A stretch of DNA of 64,000 nucleotides from Bacteroidia bacterium (GCA_030433355.1 JAUIMG010000010.1:35587-99586), one strand, 5' to 3'. Shown: positions 26,996-37,701, numbered from the stretch's first letter. Made by a program: numbers and translations. The notes: a model not told the origin generated them from the sequence alone.

Positions 26996-27112
26996 TTATC
27001 CTTGTCTTTGTTTAAACTTTGGATTCTTTTTATTAATAACATACAAACGTCCTTTTCTACGAACGATTTTGCAGTCTGCACTTCTCTTTTTTACTGACGC
27101 TCTTACTTTCAT
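26996..27112 (-). CDS. rpmJ: Ribosomal protein bL36, zinc-free form
   Basis: A 38-residue protein (start [20 protein letters not shown], end KFKQRQG). Of the four zinc ligands of the canonical form only Cys14 remains: position 11 is Ser, 27 is Asn and 33 is Phe, so it cannot bind zinc in the usual way. It lies between infA and rpsM as expected. Confidence 0.95.
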   Translation of the reverse strand: MKVRASVKKRSADCKIVRRKGRLYVINKKNPKFKQRQG

Positions 27113-27121
27113 CTTTTCTAT

Positions 27122-27340
27122 TTATTTATATCTGTAAGAAATTCTTCCTTTTGATAAATCATATGGTGACATTTCAACCTTTACTTTATCACCTGGCAAC
27201 AATTTGATATAGTACATTCTCATTTTACCAGAGATATGCGCTGTTATCATATGTCCATTTTCAAGTTCTACTCTAAACATAGCATTTGATAATGCTTCTG
27301 TTACAGTTCCATCTTGTTCTATCGACGCTTGTTTAGCCAT
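27122..27340 (-). CDS. infA: Translation initiation factor IF-1
   Basis: 72 residues with the S1-like OB fold: [36 protein letters not shown] and [20 protein letters not shown]. It occupies the 30S A site during initiation together with IF-2 and IF-3. Its start codon directly abuts the map stop (27341), indicating tight coupling. Confidence 0.97.
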   Translation of the reverse strand: MAKQASIEQDGTVTEALSNAMFRVELENGHMITAHISGKMRMYYIKLLPGDKVKVEMSPYDLSKGRISYRYK

Positions 27341-28129
27341 TTATATAATATTCACTTTATTTTTTAATACTTCTTCAATCCATTCATGTGTTGACAAAAC
27401 TTCAACTTGGTCCTTTCTTACCACTACATCATGCTCAAAATGAGCCGACACTAGTCCATCAGCAGTAACTATTGTCCAACCATCAGCTGCTTGTTTAACA
27501 TTTCGTTTACCTAAATTTATCATAGGTTCTATCGCTAAAACTAAACCTTCTTTTAATTTCATGCCTGATCCTCTTCTTCCGTAGTTCGGTACTTCAGGGG
27601 CCTCATGCAGGTTTTTTCCTAAACCATGACCAACAAGCTCCCTTACTACACCATAACCATTATCCTCTGCGTGCTTTTGGATTTCATACCCAATATCTCC
27701 TATTCTATTTCCAGCAACAGCAGCAGCAACACCTTTTCTCAAACATTCCTTTGTAGTTTCTAATAATTGATGAATCTCATCACTTACTTCACCTACCTCG
27801 AAGGTATAAGCTACATCTCCGTAAAACCCATTCAATACAACACCACAATCTACCGAAATGACACTGCCATTTTCTATTGGTTGATTAGAAGGTATACCAT
27901 GAACCACCTGATCATTTACCGAGGTACATAATGTATTTGGAAATCCATTATAACCCTTGAAACCAGGTATTGCTCCATGATCCTTTATAAATTCTTCTGC
28001 TACAGCATCTAATTCTAAAGGTGTAACTCCAGGCTTTATAAGTTTTGCAACTTCAGCTAAAGTTTTTCCAACAAGTAAAGAACTCTCTCTTATTAACTCT
28101 ATCTCCTCTTCCGTCTTCAAGTAAACCAT
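27341..28129 (-). CDS. map: Methionine aminopeptidase, type I
   Basis: 262 residues. It removes the initiator Met from nascent proteins. The five metal ligands are visible: Asp in VISVDCGVVLNGFYGD (two Asp), His in GHGLGKNLHEAPE, Glu in LAIEPMINLG and Glu in SAHFEHDVVV. There is no N-terminal zinc finger or SH3-binding extension. It sits two bases after secY, inside the spc-type gene order. Confidence 0.97.
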   Translation of the reverse strand: MVYLKTEEEIELIRESSLLVGKTLAEVAKLIKPGVTPLELDAVAEEFIKDHGAIPGFKGYNGFPNTLCTSVNDQVVHGIPSNQPIENGSVISVDCGVVLNGFYGDVAYTFEVGEVSDEIHQLLETTKECLRKGVAAAVAGNRIGDIGYEIQKHAEDNGYGVVRELVGHGLGKNLHEAPEVPNYGRRGSGMKLKEGLVLAIEPMINLGKRNVKQAADGWTIVTADGLVSAHFEHDVVVRKDQVEVLSTHEWIEEVLKNKVNII

Positions 28130-28131
28130 AG

Positions 28132-29472
28132 CTATCCAGCCATATTAATACTCGATCTTCCCTTTATTCTTCCAGACTTCATCAATCCATCATAATGCCT
28201 CATTAACAAATGACTTTCCACTTGCTGAAGCGTATCCAAAATCACTCCTACTAAAATTAAAAGTGACGTTCCTCCATAAAACTGAGCAAATTGCCCATTT
28301 ACGCCAAATTTTGAAGCAAAAGCAGGTAAAATAGCTACTATTGCTAAAAAGATGGAGCCAGGTAATGTAATTCTTGAAAGTATCGTATCTAAAAATTCAG
28401 CAGTTCTCTTTCCTGGTTTAACACCAGGAACAAAGCCTCCATTCTTTTTCATATCCTCAGCCATTTGATTAGGATTAACCGTAACAGCAGTGTAGAAATA
28501 AGTAAAAGCTATAATCATTAAAGCAAATATGAAGTTATACCAAAATCCGGTATAATCACTTAAAGCTGCAGTTAAACCTGTCAATGAATCAGAGTTAGCA
28601 AAACCAGCTAACGTTATAGGAATAAACATAATTGCTTGTGCGAAAATGATGGGCATAACTCCGGCAGCATTTACTTTTAATGGAATATACTGTCTTACTC
28701 CTCCATACTGTTTGTTTCCAACAACTCTTTTAGCAAACTGGACTGGAACTCTTCTTGTGCCTTGTACTAGTAGAATTGTAACGATAATTACCATCAGTAA
28801 TAAAACTAATTCAACCAATAGAATAACCAATCCACCCCCTTTAATTCTTGATGCAAACTCAGCAACAAAAGCGAAAGGAAGATTAGCAATTATTCCGATC
28901 ATAATAATTAATGATATACCATTACCTAAACCTTTTTCAGTAATACGCTCTCCTAACCACATCACAAACATGGTACCTGTAATTAATATGATCACCGTTG
29001 AAACCCACCAAAAAGGACCTTCCGGTCTAACCATTTGCCCTGCTGCTGTAAACTGTGGTATTTGAGAAGCAATGTAACCAGGCGCTTGAAAACCAACTAT
29101 AGCAATAGTCAACATCCTTGTAATTTGGTTGATTTTTCTTCTTCCACTTTCACCCTCTTTTTGTAACTTTTGGAAGTAAGGAATAGCAATACCTAACAAT
29201 TGTACTACAATAGATGCGGAAATATATGGCATAATTCCTAAAGCAAAAATAGATGCTCTCGAGAATGCCCCTCCTGCAAAAAGGTCTAGTAAACCTGCAA
29301 TTCCACCTGAATTCCCCGCATTTGCAATAGCAAGAGCATCGGAATCAATTCCAGGTAATACAACGTAAGAACCTAATCTATAAATTAATAAGAGCCCAAG
29401 AGTATTTATAATTCTTACTCTAAGGTCCTCAATGGTCCAAATGTTTTTTAAAGTTTCGAAAAATCGATTCAT
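28132..29472 (-). CDS. secY: Protein translocase subunit SecY
   Basis: 446 residues with ten predicted membrane helices. It forms the inner-membrane channel for exported proteins, including the many signal-peptide proteins in this window. Landmarks are ENDLGVR-like LRVRIINTLGLLLIYRLGSY at the N-terminus, the plug-region motif GAFSRASIFALGIMPYISAS, and the SecA/ribosome-contact loop KRVVGNKQYGGVRQYIPLKV. It follows rplO by two bases. Confidence 0.97.
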   Translation of the reverse strand: MNRFFETLKNIWTIEDLRVRIINTLGLLLIYRLGSYVVLPGIDSDALAIANAGNSGGIAGLLDLFAGGAFSRASIFALGIMPYISASIVVQLLGIAIPYFQKLQKEGESGRRKINQITRMLTIAIVGFQAPGYIASQIPQFTAAGQMVRPEGPFWWVSTVIILITGTMFVMWLGERITEKGLGNGISLIIMIGIIANLPFAFVAEFASRIKGGGLVILLVELVLLLMVIIVTILLVQGTRRVPVQFAKRVVGNKQYGGVRQYIPLKVNAAGVMPIIFAQAIMFIPITLAGFANSDSLTGLTAALSDYTGFWYNFIFALMIIAFTYFYTAVTVNPNQMAEDMKKNGGFVPGVKPGKRTAEFLDTILSRITLPGSIFLAIVAILPAFASKFGVNGQFAQFYGGTSLLILVGVILDTLQQVESHLLMRHYDGLMKSGRIKGRSSINMAG

Positions 29473-29474
29473 AA

Positions 29475-29924
29475 TTAAGCTATAGTTTCTACTGTTCCAC
29501 CTTTTGCTTCAATTGCGGCTTGAGCAGATTTTGAAAATCCGTGAGCCTTAACCTCTACTTTAGATGAAAGAGTTCCTCTTCCTAATATTTTTACAAGAGT
29601 ATTTCTGTTTGCAAGACCATTATCGATTAAAACATCTAAATCTATCTTCTCTAACTTTTTACTTTCAGCTAAAGTTTGAATAACATCCAAATTAATAGCC
29701 TTATACTCTTTTCTATTGATATTGGTAAAACCAAATTTTGGTACTCTTCTTTGAAGAGGCATTTGACCACCTTCAAAACCAACCTTTTTTGAATACCCTG
29801 ATCTAGATTTGGCACCTTTATGTCCTCTAGAAGAAGTACCTCCTCTACCGGAGCCTTCTCCTCTTCCTACTCTTTTACCTTTCTTAACTGAGCCTTCTGC
29901 TGGTGTTAAATTACTTAAGTCCAT
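29475..29924 (-). CDS. rplO: Ribosomal protein uL15
   Basis: 149 residues. The glycine/arginine-rich N-terminal extension (KKGKRVGRGEGSGRGGTSSR) threads into 23S rRNA. The globular C-terminal part ends KAHGFSKSAQAAIEAKGGT. It is a late 50S assembly protein, placed between rpmD and secY. Confidence 0.97.
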   Translation of the reverse strand: MDLSNLTPAEGSVKKGKRVGRGEGSGRGGTSSRGHKGAKSRSGYSKKVGFEGGQMPLQRRVPKFGFTNINRKEYKAINLDVIQTLAESKKLEKIDLDVLIDNGLANRNTLVKILGRGTLSSKVEVKAHGFSKSAQAAIEAKGGTVETIA

Positions 29925-29936
29925 TTCTTTTATCTT

Positions 29937-30116
29937 TTACGCTTTTTCAACGTTTACTAAATGTGCAACCTTATTAACCATACCCATAACTTGTGGGGTA
30001 TCTTCATGTTCAACCGTTTTTTGGTTCTTAGTTAAACCAAGAGCCTCAAGTGTTAACTTTTGCTTTTTTGGACGGTTAATTTGACTTCTTACTTGTGTGA
30101 TTTTAATCTTTGCCAT
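29937..30116 (-). CDS. rpmD: Ribosomal protein uL30
   Basis: A 59-residue protein found by translating the gap between rplO and rpsE. It begins MAKIKITQVRSQINRPKKQK, continues LEALGLTKNQKTVEHEDTP and ends VNKVAHLVNVEKA. These match the short bacterial L30. The stop lies 12 bases before the rplO start. Confidence 0.95.
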   Translation of the reverse strand: MAKIKITQVRSQINRPKKQKLTLEALGLTKNQKTVEHEDTPQVMGMVNKVAHLVNVEKA

Positions 30117-30128
30117 CTTCTTTTCTTA

Positions 30129-30647
30129 TTATCCGTTAAATACGACATCTAAATCCACACCTCTATGTTTAGCAACAGTATATGCATCTCTCATAGATTC
30201 AAGAGCTTTGATAGTTGCTTTTACAACATTATGTGGGTTTGAAGATCCCTTAGACTTTGCTAATACATCATGAATACCAACGCTTTCTAGTACTGCTCTC
30301 ATCGCACCACCTGCAATTACACCGGTACCATTAGAAGCAGGCTTAACAAAAACTTGAGCTCCACCATATTTAGCTTCTTGCTGGTGAGGAACAGTTCCAT
30401 TTACAATAGGAACTTTAATTAAGTTCTTTTTAGCATCATCAATACCCTTAGAAATAGCATCCGTTACTTCATTGGCTTTACCAAGACCATAACCTACTAT
30501 ACCATTTTCATTCCCAACAACAACAATTGCTGAAAAACTAAAGTGACGACCACCTTTGGTTACCTTAGTAACTCTTTGGATTCCTACTAGCTTATCTTTT
30601 AATTCGATTTCGCTAGATTTAACTCTTTGTGTATTTGCGTTAGACAT
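30129..30647 (-). CDS. rpsE: Ribosomal protein uS5
   Basis: 172 residues near the mRNA entry site, affecting decoding fidelity. The N-terminal double-stranded-RNA-binding-like domain ([20 protein letters not shown]) and loop [17 protein letters not shown] lead to the C-terminal domain with [20 protein letters not shown] and [16 protein letters not shown]. Confidence 0.98.
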   Translation of the reverse strand: MSNANTQRVKSSEIELKDKLVGIQRVTKVTKGGRHFSFSAIVVVGNENGIVGYGLGKANEVTDAISKGIDDAKKNLIKVPIVNGTVPHQQEAKYGGAQVFVKPASNGTGVIAGGAMRAVLESVGIHDVLAKSKGSSNPHNVVKATIKALESMRDAYTVAKHRGVDLDVVFNG

Positions 30648-30661
30648 TCTTATCTAATATT

Positions 30662-31018
30662 TTAAAATTTTAGACCTCCTTCACGAGCTCCATCTGCAAT
30701 AGCTTTAATTCTTCCATGGTATAAGTAACCGTTTCTATCGAAACTAACCGCAGAAATCCCTGCTTTTGTAGCCTTATCAGCTATTACTTTTCCTACTTCT
30801 TTTGCTTGATCAACTTTAGGCAATTTTTTATCAGCAACACCTTTATCTCTTGATGAAACTGACAATAATGTAATACCACTATTATCATCAATCAGCTGAG
30901 CATAAATCTCTTTGTTGCTTCTAAAAACCGACATTCTAGGACGTTCAGCAGTACCTACTACCACTTTTCTAATCCTTTTCTTGATTCTAAGCCTTCTATC
31001 TAATTTTGTTAAAGCCAT
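30662..31018 (-). CDS. rplR: Ribosomal protein uL18
   Basis: 118 residues. It binds 5S rRNA with uL5. The basic N-terminus ([13 protein letters not shown]) is followed by [20 protein letters not shown] and the C-terminal [20 protein letters not shown]. Confidence 0.97.
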   Translation of the reverse strand: MALTKLDRRLRIKKRIRKVVVGTAERPRMSVFRSNKEIYAQLIDDNSGITLLSVSSRDKGVADKKLPKVDQAKEVGKVIADKATKAGISAVSFDRNGYLYHGRIKAIADGAREGGLKF

Positions 31019-31026
31019 TTTTAATC

Positions 31027-31581
31027 TTATTTAGCTGCAGATTTACCTGCTTTTCTTCTAATATATTCACCTACAAATCTTACACCCTTACCTTTATATG
31101 GTTCTGGTTTTCTTAATGATTTGATTTTAGCTGCCACATGACCAATCAATTGCTTGTCATATGATTCTAGAGTTATAATTGGATTCTTTCCTCTTTCAGA
31201 AACCGTTGAAACTTTAATCTCGTCTGGAAGCTCAAATACGATTGGGTGAGAAAAACCTAGAGATAACTCAAGAATTTGTCCTTGGTTTGATGCTCTAAAT
31301 CCAACACCAACAAGCTCTAATTGCTTTTGATATCCTTTGCTAACACCTTCAACCATATTATTCAATAATGAACGATATAATCCGTGCTTAGCTTTATGAT
31401 CTTTCTGCTCGGTATTTCTCTTTACCAATATGTTCCCTTCAACTACTTCAACAGTAATGTTTGGATCTATTTTTTGATATAACTCACCTTTAGCACCTTT
31501 AACAGTGACTAAGTTCTTATCTGAAATTGAAACTTCAACTCCTGTAGGAACTTCTATTGGTGATAAACCTATTCGTGACAT
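31027..31581 (-). CDS. rplF: Ribosomal protein uL6
   Basis: 184 residues with two tandem L6 folds near the sarcin-ricin loop. [19 protein letters not shown] is at the start, [20 protein letters not shown] in the middle, and the signature [20 protein letters not shown] at the C-terminus. Confidence 0.98.
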   Translation of the reverse strand: MSRIGLSPIEVPTGVEVSISDKNLVTVKGAKGELYQKIDPNITVEVVEGNILVKRNTEQKDHKAKHGLYRSLLNNMVEGVSKGYQKQLELVGVGFRASNQGQILELSLGFSHPIVFELPDEIKVSTVSERGKNPIITLESYDKQLIGHVAAKIKSLRKPEPYKGKGVRFVGEYIRRKAGKSAAK

Positions 31582-31600
31582 AACTCTTTAATTATTCCTA

Positions 31601-31999
31601 TTAATAAACGTAACAAAGTACTTCTCCACCAACCTTCTCGTTTCTAGCTTCCTTATCTGTCATAACTCCTTTAGAAGTTGAAAGGATAGCAACACCTAAT
31701 CCGTTAATTACTCTAGGTAAATTATCAGACTTAGCATATTTTCTTAAACCAGGTTTACTAATCCTAGTAAGATTCTTAATTGCAGAAACCTTAGAAACCG
31801 GATGATACTTTAAGGCTATTTTAATTGTTCCTTGTGGGTTATCTCCATCTACAAATTTGTAGTTTAAGATATATCCCTTCTCGAACAAGATTTTTGTTAT
31901 TTCTTTCTTAAGATTAGACGCAGGTATTTCAACCACTCTATGGCGAGCATTAGTTGCGTTTCTTAATCTTGTTAAATAATCTGAAATTGGATCTGTCAT
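31601..31999 (-). CDS. rpsH: Ribosomal protein uS8
   Basis: 132 residues; central-domain 16S binder. [19 protein letters not shown] at the N-terminus and [20 protein letters not shown], then GGEVLCYVY, at the C-terminus are typical. In E. coli it represses the spc operon at a site around rplE; no such site was identified here. Confidence 0.98.
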   Translation of the reverse strand: MTDPISDYLTRLRNATNARHRVVEIPASNLKKEITKILFEKGYILNYKFVDGDNPQGTIKIALKYHPVSKVSAIKNLTRISKPGLRKYAKSDNLPRVINGLGVAILSTSKGVMTDKEARNEKVGGEVLCYVY

Positions 32000-32014
32000 T
32001 TCAATAATTTTAAT

Positions 32015-32284
32015 TTACCAACTAGCCTTTTTAATACCTGGGATTAAACCTGCACTTGCCATCTCTCTAAATTTAACTCTAGAAAGCCCAAATTGTCTCA
32101 TATACCCTTTTGGTCTTCCAGTTAATTTACAACGATTATGCATTCTTACTGCAGCCGAATTCTTTGGAAGTTTTTGTAAAGCTTCGTAATCTCCAGCAGC
32201 TTTAAGAGCAGCTCTTTTTTCAGCATATTTTGCAACCATTTTCTCGCGCTTTCTTTCTCGCGCTTTCATTGATTCTTTAGCCAT
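32015..32284 (-). CDS. rpsN: Ribosomal protein uS14, zinc-free long form
   Basis: 89 residues. This is the longer form without the CxxC zinc motifs; the conserved core is [20 protein letters not shown], ending [11 protein letters not shown]. Together with zinc-free bL36 in the same operon it lowers ribosomal zinc need. Confidence 0.97.
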   Translation of the reverse strand: MAKESMKARERKREKMVAKYAEKRAALKAAGDYEALQKLPKNSAAVRMHNRCKLTGRPKGYMRQFGLSRVKFREMASAGLIPGIKKASW

Positions 32285-32287
32285 GGT

Positions 32288-32848
32288 CTATTCTTCGTTT
32301 TTAGTTTTCTGAAATGGCATTCCAAATTCCTTTAGAAGAGTTCTTGCCTCCTCATTTGAATCTGCTGTAGTCACAAATGTGATGTCCATACCACCTATTC
32401 TATTTACTTTATCAATATCAATTTCAGGAAATATTATTTGCTCCTTAACACCTAATGTGTAATTACCTCTTCCGTCAAATCCTTTATTAGCTATACCTCT
32501 AAAGTCTCTTGTTCTTGGCAATGAAACAGCAATTAATCGATCTAAAAATTCATACATTCTTTCACCTCTAAGAGTAACTCTTACTCCAATTGGCATACCT
32601 TTTCTTAATTTAAAATTTGATATATCCTTTTTAGAGTATGTAGGAACAGCTTTTTGACCAGCTATTTCTGTCATTTCCGTTACTGCATTTTCAATTAGCT
32701 TTTTATCAGCTACAGCAGCACCCACTCCTTGGTTAATACAAATTTTTGTCAATCGAGGAATTTCCATAGAGCTTTTATAATTAAAAGCATCCATCATATT
32801 CTTTTTAATTTCCTCGTGGTACTTGGTTTTTAATCTTGGCGTGTACAT
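32288..32848 (-). CDS. rplE: Ribosomal protein uL5
   Basis: 186 residues of the central protuberance that bind 5S rRNA and the P-site tRNA. Features: [60 protein letters not shown] and [17 protein letters not shown]. Its ATG shares one base with the rplX stop codon, giving translational coupling. Confidence 0.98.
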   Translation of the reverse strand: MYTPRLKTKYHEEIKKNMMDAFNYKSSMEIPRLTKICINQGVGAAVADKKLIENAVTEMTEIAGQKAVPTYSKKDISNFKLRKGMPIGVRVTLRGERMYEFLDRLIAVSLPRTRDFRGIANKGFDGRGNYTLGVKEQIIFPEIDIDKVNRIGGMDITFVTTADSNEEARTLLKEFGMPFQKTKNEE

Positions 32849-33171
32849 TATTTTATTACCTCCCCTGATTTTTTAGAATATCTTACAGATTGATTATCAA
32901 CTTTTTTTCTCCCAACTCTAGTTACTTCCCCAGACTTAGGATCAATAAGCATCACATTAGAAATGTGGATAGGAGCATCTTGCTTTACAATACCACCCTC
33001 TTGATTGGAAGCATTTGGTTTTGTATGTCTACTATTTTTTCTGATGCCTTCTCCTTCTAGGATTACCTTAGAATCATGAGGCATAACCTTAATTACTTTC
33101 GCTTCTTGTCCTTTTGAAACTCCAGCAATTACTTTTACAGTATCTCCTTTTTTAATATTCAATTTTTTCAT
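32848..33171 (-). CDS. rplX: Ribosomal protein uL24
   Basis: 107 residues. A KOW motif is present ([20 protein letters not shown]), followed by [20 protein letters not shown] and a basic end. It initiates 50S assembly at the 5' end of 23S rRNA. The stop codon overlaps the rplE start by one base. Confidence 0.97.
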   Translation of the reverse strand: MKKLNIKKGDTVKVIAGVSKGQEAKVIKVMPHDSKVILEGEGIRKNSRHTKPNASNQEGGIVKQDAPIHISNVMLIDPKSGEVTRVGRKKVDNQSVRYSKKSGEVIK

Positions 33172-33182
33172 TGTAAACGCTT

Positions 33183-33551
33183 TTATAGTACCTCAGGTGC
33201 TAATGAAACTATCTTCATGAACTGCTTTTCTCTCAATTCTCTTGCAACAGGTCCAAAAATTCTTGTTCCTCTCATTTCCCCAGTCTGATTTAATAATACA
33301 ACTGCATTATTATCAAAACGGATATAAGAACCATCTTGTCTTCGTACTTCTTTCTTAGTCCTAACGATTACTGCTTTTGAAACAGCACCCTTCTTTATAT
33401 TTCCTGAAGGCATTGCTGATTTAACAGAAACAACAATCTGATCTCCTAAAGAAGCATACCTTCTTTTAGTGCCACCTAGCACTCTAATACAAAGAACTTC
33501 CTTTGCTCCGCTGTTGTCAGCTACAGTTAATCTTGATTCCTGTTGTACCAT
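33183..33551 (-). CDS. rplN: Ribosomal protein uL14
   Basis: 122 residues. [40 protein letters not shown] and [20 protein letters not shown] define the family. It contacts bL19 and intersubunit bridges with 16S helix 14 and is the docking site of RsfS. Confidence 0.98.
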   Translation of the reverse strand: MVQQESRLTVADNSGAKEVLCIRVLGGTKRRYASLGDQIVVSVKSAMPSGNIKKGAVSKAVIVRTKKEVRRQDGSYIRFDNNAVVLLNQTGEMRGTRIFGPVARELREKQFMKIVSLAPEVL

Positions 33552-33553
33552 AA

Positions 33554-33814
33554 TTATTTAACTCTTTCTATTACTTCAACTAATCTCCAATTCTTATTCT
33601 TGCTCAATGGTCTTGTTTCCATGATTTTAACTGTATCACCTATGTTACAGTCGTTCTTTTCATCATGAGCCATGAACTTAGAAGTTTTCTTAATGAACTT
33701 TCCATACATAGGATGCTTTACTTTGCTTTCAACTGCAATAGTAATAGACTTATCCATTTTGTTGCTCACTACAACTCCTACTCTTTCTTTTCTTAAATTT
33801 CTTGTATTTTCCAT
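33554..33814 (-). CDS. rpsQ: Ribosomal protein uS17
   Basis: 86 residues with an OB fold: [40 protein letters not shown] and [20 protein letters not shown]. It stabilises the 5' domain of 16S rRNA. Two bases separate it from rplN. Confidence 0.97.
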   Translation of the reverse strand: MENTRNLRKERVGVVVSNKMDKSITIAVESKVKHPMYGKFIKKTSKFMAHDEKNDCNIGDTVKIMETRPLSKNKNWRLVEVIERVK

Positions 33815-33821
33815 GGAAATC

Positions 33822-34025
33822 TTATTTCGCTTGAGAATTTAATTCTCGTTTTCTCTTCTCTGTTTTTAACCTAGCAACAGTTCTCTTAGTTTCTGTAATC
33901 TGCTTTGGATTTTCCAAAGGAGAAACAGCATGATTCATTCTTAATTTGGCTAATGCATTTTCTTGCTGTGCTAAATTTTCCATCAAATCATCTTCGGTCA
34001 AATTCTTTATATCTTTCTGTTTCAT
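33822..34025 (-). CDS. rpmC: Ribosomal protein uL29
   Basis: 67 residues forming a two-helix hairpin at the tunnel exit next to uL23: [20 protein letters not shown] and [20 protein letters not shown], with a lysine/arginine-rich second helix. Located between rplP and rpsQ as usual. Confidence 0.95.
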   Translation of the reverse strand: MKQKDIKNLTEDDLMENLAQQENALAKLRMNHAVSPLENPKQITETKRTVARLKTEKRKRELNSQAK

Positions 34026-34044
34026 ATCTAACTATGATTAGTTG

Positions 34045-34464
34045 TTAGGCTTTATAATCTCTTCTTATCACAAATTTTGTCTTCACAGGAAGCTTTTGTG
34101 CTCCTAATCTCATCGCTTCTTGAGCAATATCCAAAGGAACACCATCAGATTCAAATAAGATTCTTCCAGGCTTTGCAACAGCTACCCATAATTCAGGAGC
34201 TCCTTTACCTTTACCCATCCTTACTTCTGCAGGCTTCTTTGTAATAGGCTTGTCTGGAAATATTCTGATCCACAACTGACCTTCTCTCTTCATATATCTA
34301 GTAATTGCAATCCTCGCTGCCTCAATTTGACGAGCCGTTATCCAACTCTCTTCCATTGTCTTGATTGCAAAACTTCCAAATGCAATTTGATTACCTCTGT
34401 TCGCATTACCTTTCATGCGACCCTTTTGCATTTTTCTAAACTTTGTTCTTTTCGGTTGTAACAT
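34045..34464 (-). CDS. rplP: Ribosomal protein uL16
   Basis: 139 residues. [40 protein letters not shown] and [20 protein letters not shown] are family signatures. It positions tRNA in the A site and is a late assembly protein of the 50S. Confidence 0.98.
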   Translation of the reverse strand: MLQPKRTKFRKMQKGRMKGNANRGNQIAFGSFAIKTMEESWITARQIEAARIAITRYMKREGQLWIRIFPDKPITKKPAEVRMGKGKGAPELWVAVAKPGRILFESDGVPLDIAQEAMRLGAQKLPVKTKFVIRRDYKA

Positions 34465-34494
34465 CTTACCTTATCTTTTTACTTCCTTCTAAAC

Positions 34495-35208
34495 TTAATT
34501 TCTTTTCTTAGGTCCTCTAAATCTACCACCGCCTTGTTTTGGAGCTGGTTTATTAGAAACTATGTTTGGAGATAAATCTCTCTTTCCGTATATCTCTCCC
34601 TTACATATCCAAACCTTAATACCTATTCTTCCATAAGTGGTATGCGCTTCAGAAAGAGCGTAATCTATATCCGCTCTAAATGTGTGCAATGGAATTCTTC
34701 CTTCTTTATAGAACTCTGTTCTTGCCATTTCAGCTCCACCTAATCTTCCACTAACCATTACTTTTATACCTTCTGCACCCATTCTCATTGTTGAAGCAAC
34801 AGACATTTTAGCTGCTCTTCTAAATGAAATCCTTCCTTCTATCTGTCGTGCAACACTATCCGCTACTAATTTAGCATCTAGTTCAGGTCTTTTGATTTCA
34901 AAGATGTTAATTTGTACATCCTTCTTAGTCAACTTCTTTAATTCTTCCTTTAACTTATCTACCTCTTTACCACCTTTACCAATAATAATTCCGGGACGTG
35001 AAGTATTAATCGTAACAGTAATTAGTTTTAAAGTTCTTTCTATAACTATCTTAGCGATACTTGCTTTTGCAAGACGAGCCATTAAGTACTGACGTATCTT
35101 ATCATCTTCGGCGATTTTATCACCATAATCTCTTCCACCATACCAGTTAGAATCCCAACCTTTGATGATTCCTAGTCGATTAGCTATCGGATTTGCTTTT
35201 TGTCCCAT
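34495..35208 (-). CDS. rpsC: Ribosomal protein uS3
   Basis: 237 residues at the mRNA entry channel. An N-terminal KH domain shows the GxxG loop in [20 protein letters not shown]. The C-terminal domain has [20 protein letters not shown] and [19 protein letters not shown], ending in a basic glycine-rich tail. Confidence 0.98.
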   Translation of the reverse strand: MGQKANPIANRLGIIKGWDSNWYGGRDYGDKIAEDDKIRQYLMARLAKASIAKIVIERTLKLITVTINTSRPGIIIGKGGKEVDKLKEELKKLTKKDVQINIFEIKRPELDAKLVADSVARQIEGRISFRRAAKMSVASTMRMGAEGIKVMVSGRLGGAEMARTEFYKEGRIPLHTFRADIDYALSEAHTTYGRIGIKVWICKGEIYGKRDLSPNIVSNKPAPKQGGGRFRGPKKRN

Positions 35209-35211
35209 TAT

Positions 35212-35625
35212 TTATTTAGCTTTTTCTTCTTTATTCATTCTATCAACCACTAATGTTACATGGTTTGACCTTTTTCTTATCCTATGACCTCTTCCCTGAG
35301 GAGCAGGACGTAATCTTTTAAGCATTCTAGCACTATCAACTTTTACTTCAGAAACAATTAAATTGTTATCCTCAGGTCTTTCTCCTTCATTTTTAGTTTC
35401 CCAGTTTGCTATAGCCGATCTTAATAGTTTCTCCATTCTAATAGACGCCTCCTTAGGACTATACTGCAACATTGCAATAGCCTTTGAAACTTCTTCTCCT
35501 CTTATCATATCTGCTACCAATCTCATCTTTCTAGGTGAGGTAGGGCAGTTATTAAGACATGCTACGCTAATAGACTTTTTCACCTCTTTAGCTGCTTCTG
35601 CTGTATTTCTTTTTCTTGCTCCCAT
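35212..35625 (-). CDS. rplV: Ribosomal protein uL22
   Basis: 137 residues with a lysine-rich N-terminal extension of about 20 residues ([17 protein letters not shown]) beyond the core. The core has [20 protein letters not shown] and the long beta-hairpin [20 protein letters not shown] that lines the exit tunnel, where macrolide-resistance changes occur in other bacteria; no such change is visible. Confidence 0.97.
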   Translation of the reverse strand: MGARKRNTAEAAKEVKKSISVACLNNCPTSPRKMRLVADMIRGEEVSKAIAMLQYSPKEASIRMEKLLRSAIANWETKNEGERPEDNNLIVSEVKVDSARMLKRLRPAPQGRGHRIRKRSNHVTLVVDRMNKEEKAK

Positions 35626-35636
35626 CTTGGTTTAGA

Positions 35637-35915
35637 TTATCTTTTTCCTTTATCTTTTTTACCACCGTGACCTCTGTAAGTTCTAGTAGGTGCAAATTCA
35701 CCTAACTTATGACCTACCATATTTTCAGTTACATATACAGGAATGAATTTATTTCCATTATGCACTGCAATTGTAAGACCAACAAACTCCGGAGAAATCA
35801 TAGATGCTCTAGACCATGTTTTAATTACAGACTTCTTTCCAGAAGACTGAGCATCTTCAACTCTAGCTGCTAGCTTATAGTGAATAAAAGGCGGTTTTTT
35901 TAACGATCGACTCAT
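35637..35915 (-). CDS. rpsS: Ribosomal protein uS19
   Basis: 92 residues of the 30S head: [40 protein letters not shown] and [20 protein letters not shown]. It contacts uS13 and the A-site region. Confidence 0.98.
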   Translation of the reverse strand: MSRSLKKPPFIHYKLAARVEDAQSSGKKSVIKTWSRASMISPEFVGLTIAVHNGNKFIPVYVTENMVGHKLGEFAPTRTYRGHGGKKDKGKR

Positions 35916-35924
35916 AAGTACTTC

Positions 35925-36749
35925 TTATTTCTTTCTTCTTTCAACAATATATTTACTAGATGCCTTCTTAGGAGCTCTAGTTTTATAACCTTTTGCAGGT
36001 ATTCCATTTCTAGATCTTGGGTGACCTCCTGAAGAACGTCCTTCCCCTCCACCCATTGGGTGATCTACAGGGTTCATAACAACACCTCTAACTCTTGGCC
36101 TTCTTCCCATCCATCTGCTCTTACCTGCTTTCCCATATCTTTCTAACATATGGTCAGAGTTTGAAACTATTCCTAAAGTTGCTAAACAAGTCCCTAGGAT
36201 TAACCTAACTTCTCCAGAAGGCATTTTTATTCCAACATACTTCCCTTCTCTAGAAACCAATTGTGCATAAGACCCAGCACTTCTTGCAAGTTTAGCACCT
36301 TGATTTGGTCTCATCTCTATATTATGAATCATTGATCCCATTGGAATCTCAGATAAAGGCATCGCATTACCAGTTTCTGGATCAACTCCTTTTCCTGATT
36401 TAACTTCTTGACCCACTTCAATACCCTTTGGTGCGATGATATATCTCTTTTCACCATCAGCATAATTTAATAATGCAATTCTAGCAGATCTATTAGGATC
36501 ATATTCCACAGAAACTACTTTTGCTGGAACACCAAATTTATCTCTCTTAAAATCGATTTCTCTATATCTTCTCTTATGCCCTCCACCAATATGGCGCATG
36601 GTCATTTTACCAGTATTATTTCTACCACCAGACTTCCCAATACCTTTCAATAAAGATTTCTCAGGAGCCGCTGTAGTTAACTCCTCATAAGTTGCAGCAA
36701 ATTTATGTCGCTGTCCCGGAGTTGTTGGTTTTAATTTCTTAACTGCCAT
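35925..36749 (-). CDS. rplB: Ribosomal protein uL2
   Basis: 274 residues, next to the peptidyl transferase centre. The RNA-binding core [20 protein letters not shown] is near the N-terminus. The conserved His lies in [20 protein letters not shown] at about 219-238, and the basic C-terminus ends [11 protein letters not shown]. Length is standard. Confidence 0.98.
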   Translation of the reverse strand: MAVKKLKPTTPGQRHKFAATYEELTTAAPEKSLLKGIGKSGGRNNTGKMTMRHIGGGHKRRYREIDFKRDKFGVPAKVVSVEYDPNRSARIALLNYADGEKRYIIAPKGIEVGQEVKSGKGVDPETGNAMPLSEIPMGSMIHNIEMRPNQGAKLARSAGSYAQLVSREGKYVGIKMPSGEVRLILGTCLATLGIVSNSDHMLERYGKAGKSRWMGRRPRVRGVVMNPVDHPMGGGEGRSSGGHPRSRNGIPAKGYKTRAPKKASSKYIVERRKK

Positions 36750-36760
36750 CTACTTTCGAT

Positions 36761-37057
36761 TTAGATATTGCTGTAAAAGTCAATAACATCTCCTTCTGCA
36801 AGAGTAACTATTGCCTTTTTAAATTTATTTGTTCTTCCTTGCACCCAACCTGCTTTAGTATAACGAGTCTTGTGCTTTCCTTTATAATTCATCGTGTTAA
36901 TGTTTTCTACAGTAACACCATACATATTTTCTACCGCTTCTTTGATTTGCAATTTATTGGCGTTAGTATCCACTACGAAACCATAACGGTTCAGACCCTC
37001 TGTAAGGGCCGTCATTTTTTCTGTTATTACAGGCTTTTTTATCATGTCAACTACCAA
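36761..37057 (-). CDS. rplW: Ribosomal protein uL23
   Basis: 98 residues at the tunnel exit, the docking site for trigger factor and SRP. IKKPVITEKMTALTEGLNRY, the FVVDTNANKLQIKEAVENMY helix and GRTNKFKKAIVTLAEGDVID match the family. It starts three bases after rplD. Confidence 0.96.
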   Translation of the reverse strand: MVVDMIKKPVITEKMTALTEGLNRYGFVVDTNANKLQIKEAVENMYGVTVENINTMNYKGKHKTRYTKAGWVQGRTNKFKKAIVTLAEGDVIDFYSNI

Positions 37058-37060
37058 TTA

Positions 37061-37687
37061 TTAACTTAAAATCTTTTCTATTGTCTCCAAAGCACCTTCA
37101 GAAACGATAACACTCTTTGCATTCATTAAATCGTAAGTACTTATATCTGAAGCAGTTACAACTTTCGCCCCCTTCAAATTTCGGGACGACAAATATATAT
37201 TATTATTTGATTCAGTTACAACGAATAATGTTTTTTTATTGCTACTATCTAAACCATTCAATATTGAAGAGAATTCTTTTGTTTTTGGTTGATCAAATTG
37301 AATATCCTCAACTACCTTAAGTTCATTACCTTTCACCTTATAAGATAAGGCAGAACATCTAGCTAGTTTCTTTAATTTCTTATTCAATTTAAAAGAATAA
37401 TCTCTAGGAGTAGGACCAAAAACGGTTCCACCACCTCTAAACAATGGTGATTTTATACTACCTGCTCTTGCAGTACCAGTTCCCTTTTGCTTTTTAATTT
37501 TTCTAGTACTACCGGTAATTTCAGCTCTTTGCTTAGACTTACTCGTACCTTGTCTTCTATTAGCTAAATGTTGCTTTACATCTAAGTAAATAGCGTGATC
37601 ATTTGGCTCAATACCATAAATACTATCAGATAGCTTTACTTTTTTCTTGCTATCCTTTCCCTCTTTATTTACAACTGTTAATTCCAT
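37061..37687 (-). CDS. rplD: Ribosomal protein uL4
   Basis: 208 residues. The globular domain is split by the tunnel-lining loop (RKIKKQKGTGTARAGSIKSP, then FRGGGTVFGPTPRDYSFKLN). The loop is intact, with no macrolide-type deletion. In E. coli L4 autoregulates the S10 operon; no matching leader hairpin was seen before rpsJ here because the genes are read through from fusA. Confidence 0.97.
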   Translation of the reverse strand: MELTVVNKEGKDSKKKVKLSDSIYGIEPNDHAIYLDVKQHLANRRQGTSKSKQRAEITGSTRKIKKQKGTGTARAGSIKSPLFRGGGTVFGPTPRDYSFKLNKKLKKLARCSALSYKVKGNELKVVEDIQFDQPKTKEFSSILNGLDSSNKKTLFVVTESNNNIYLSSRNLKGAKVVTASDISTYDLMNAKSVIVSEGALETIEKILS

Positions 37688-37701
37688 GCTCTTACGGTAT
37701 T

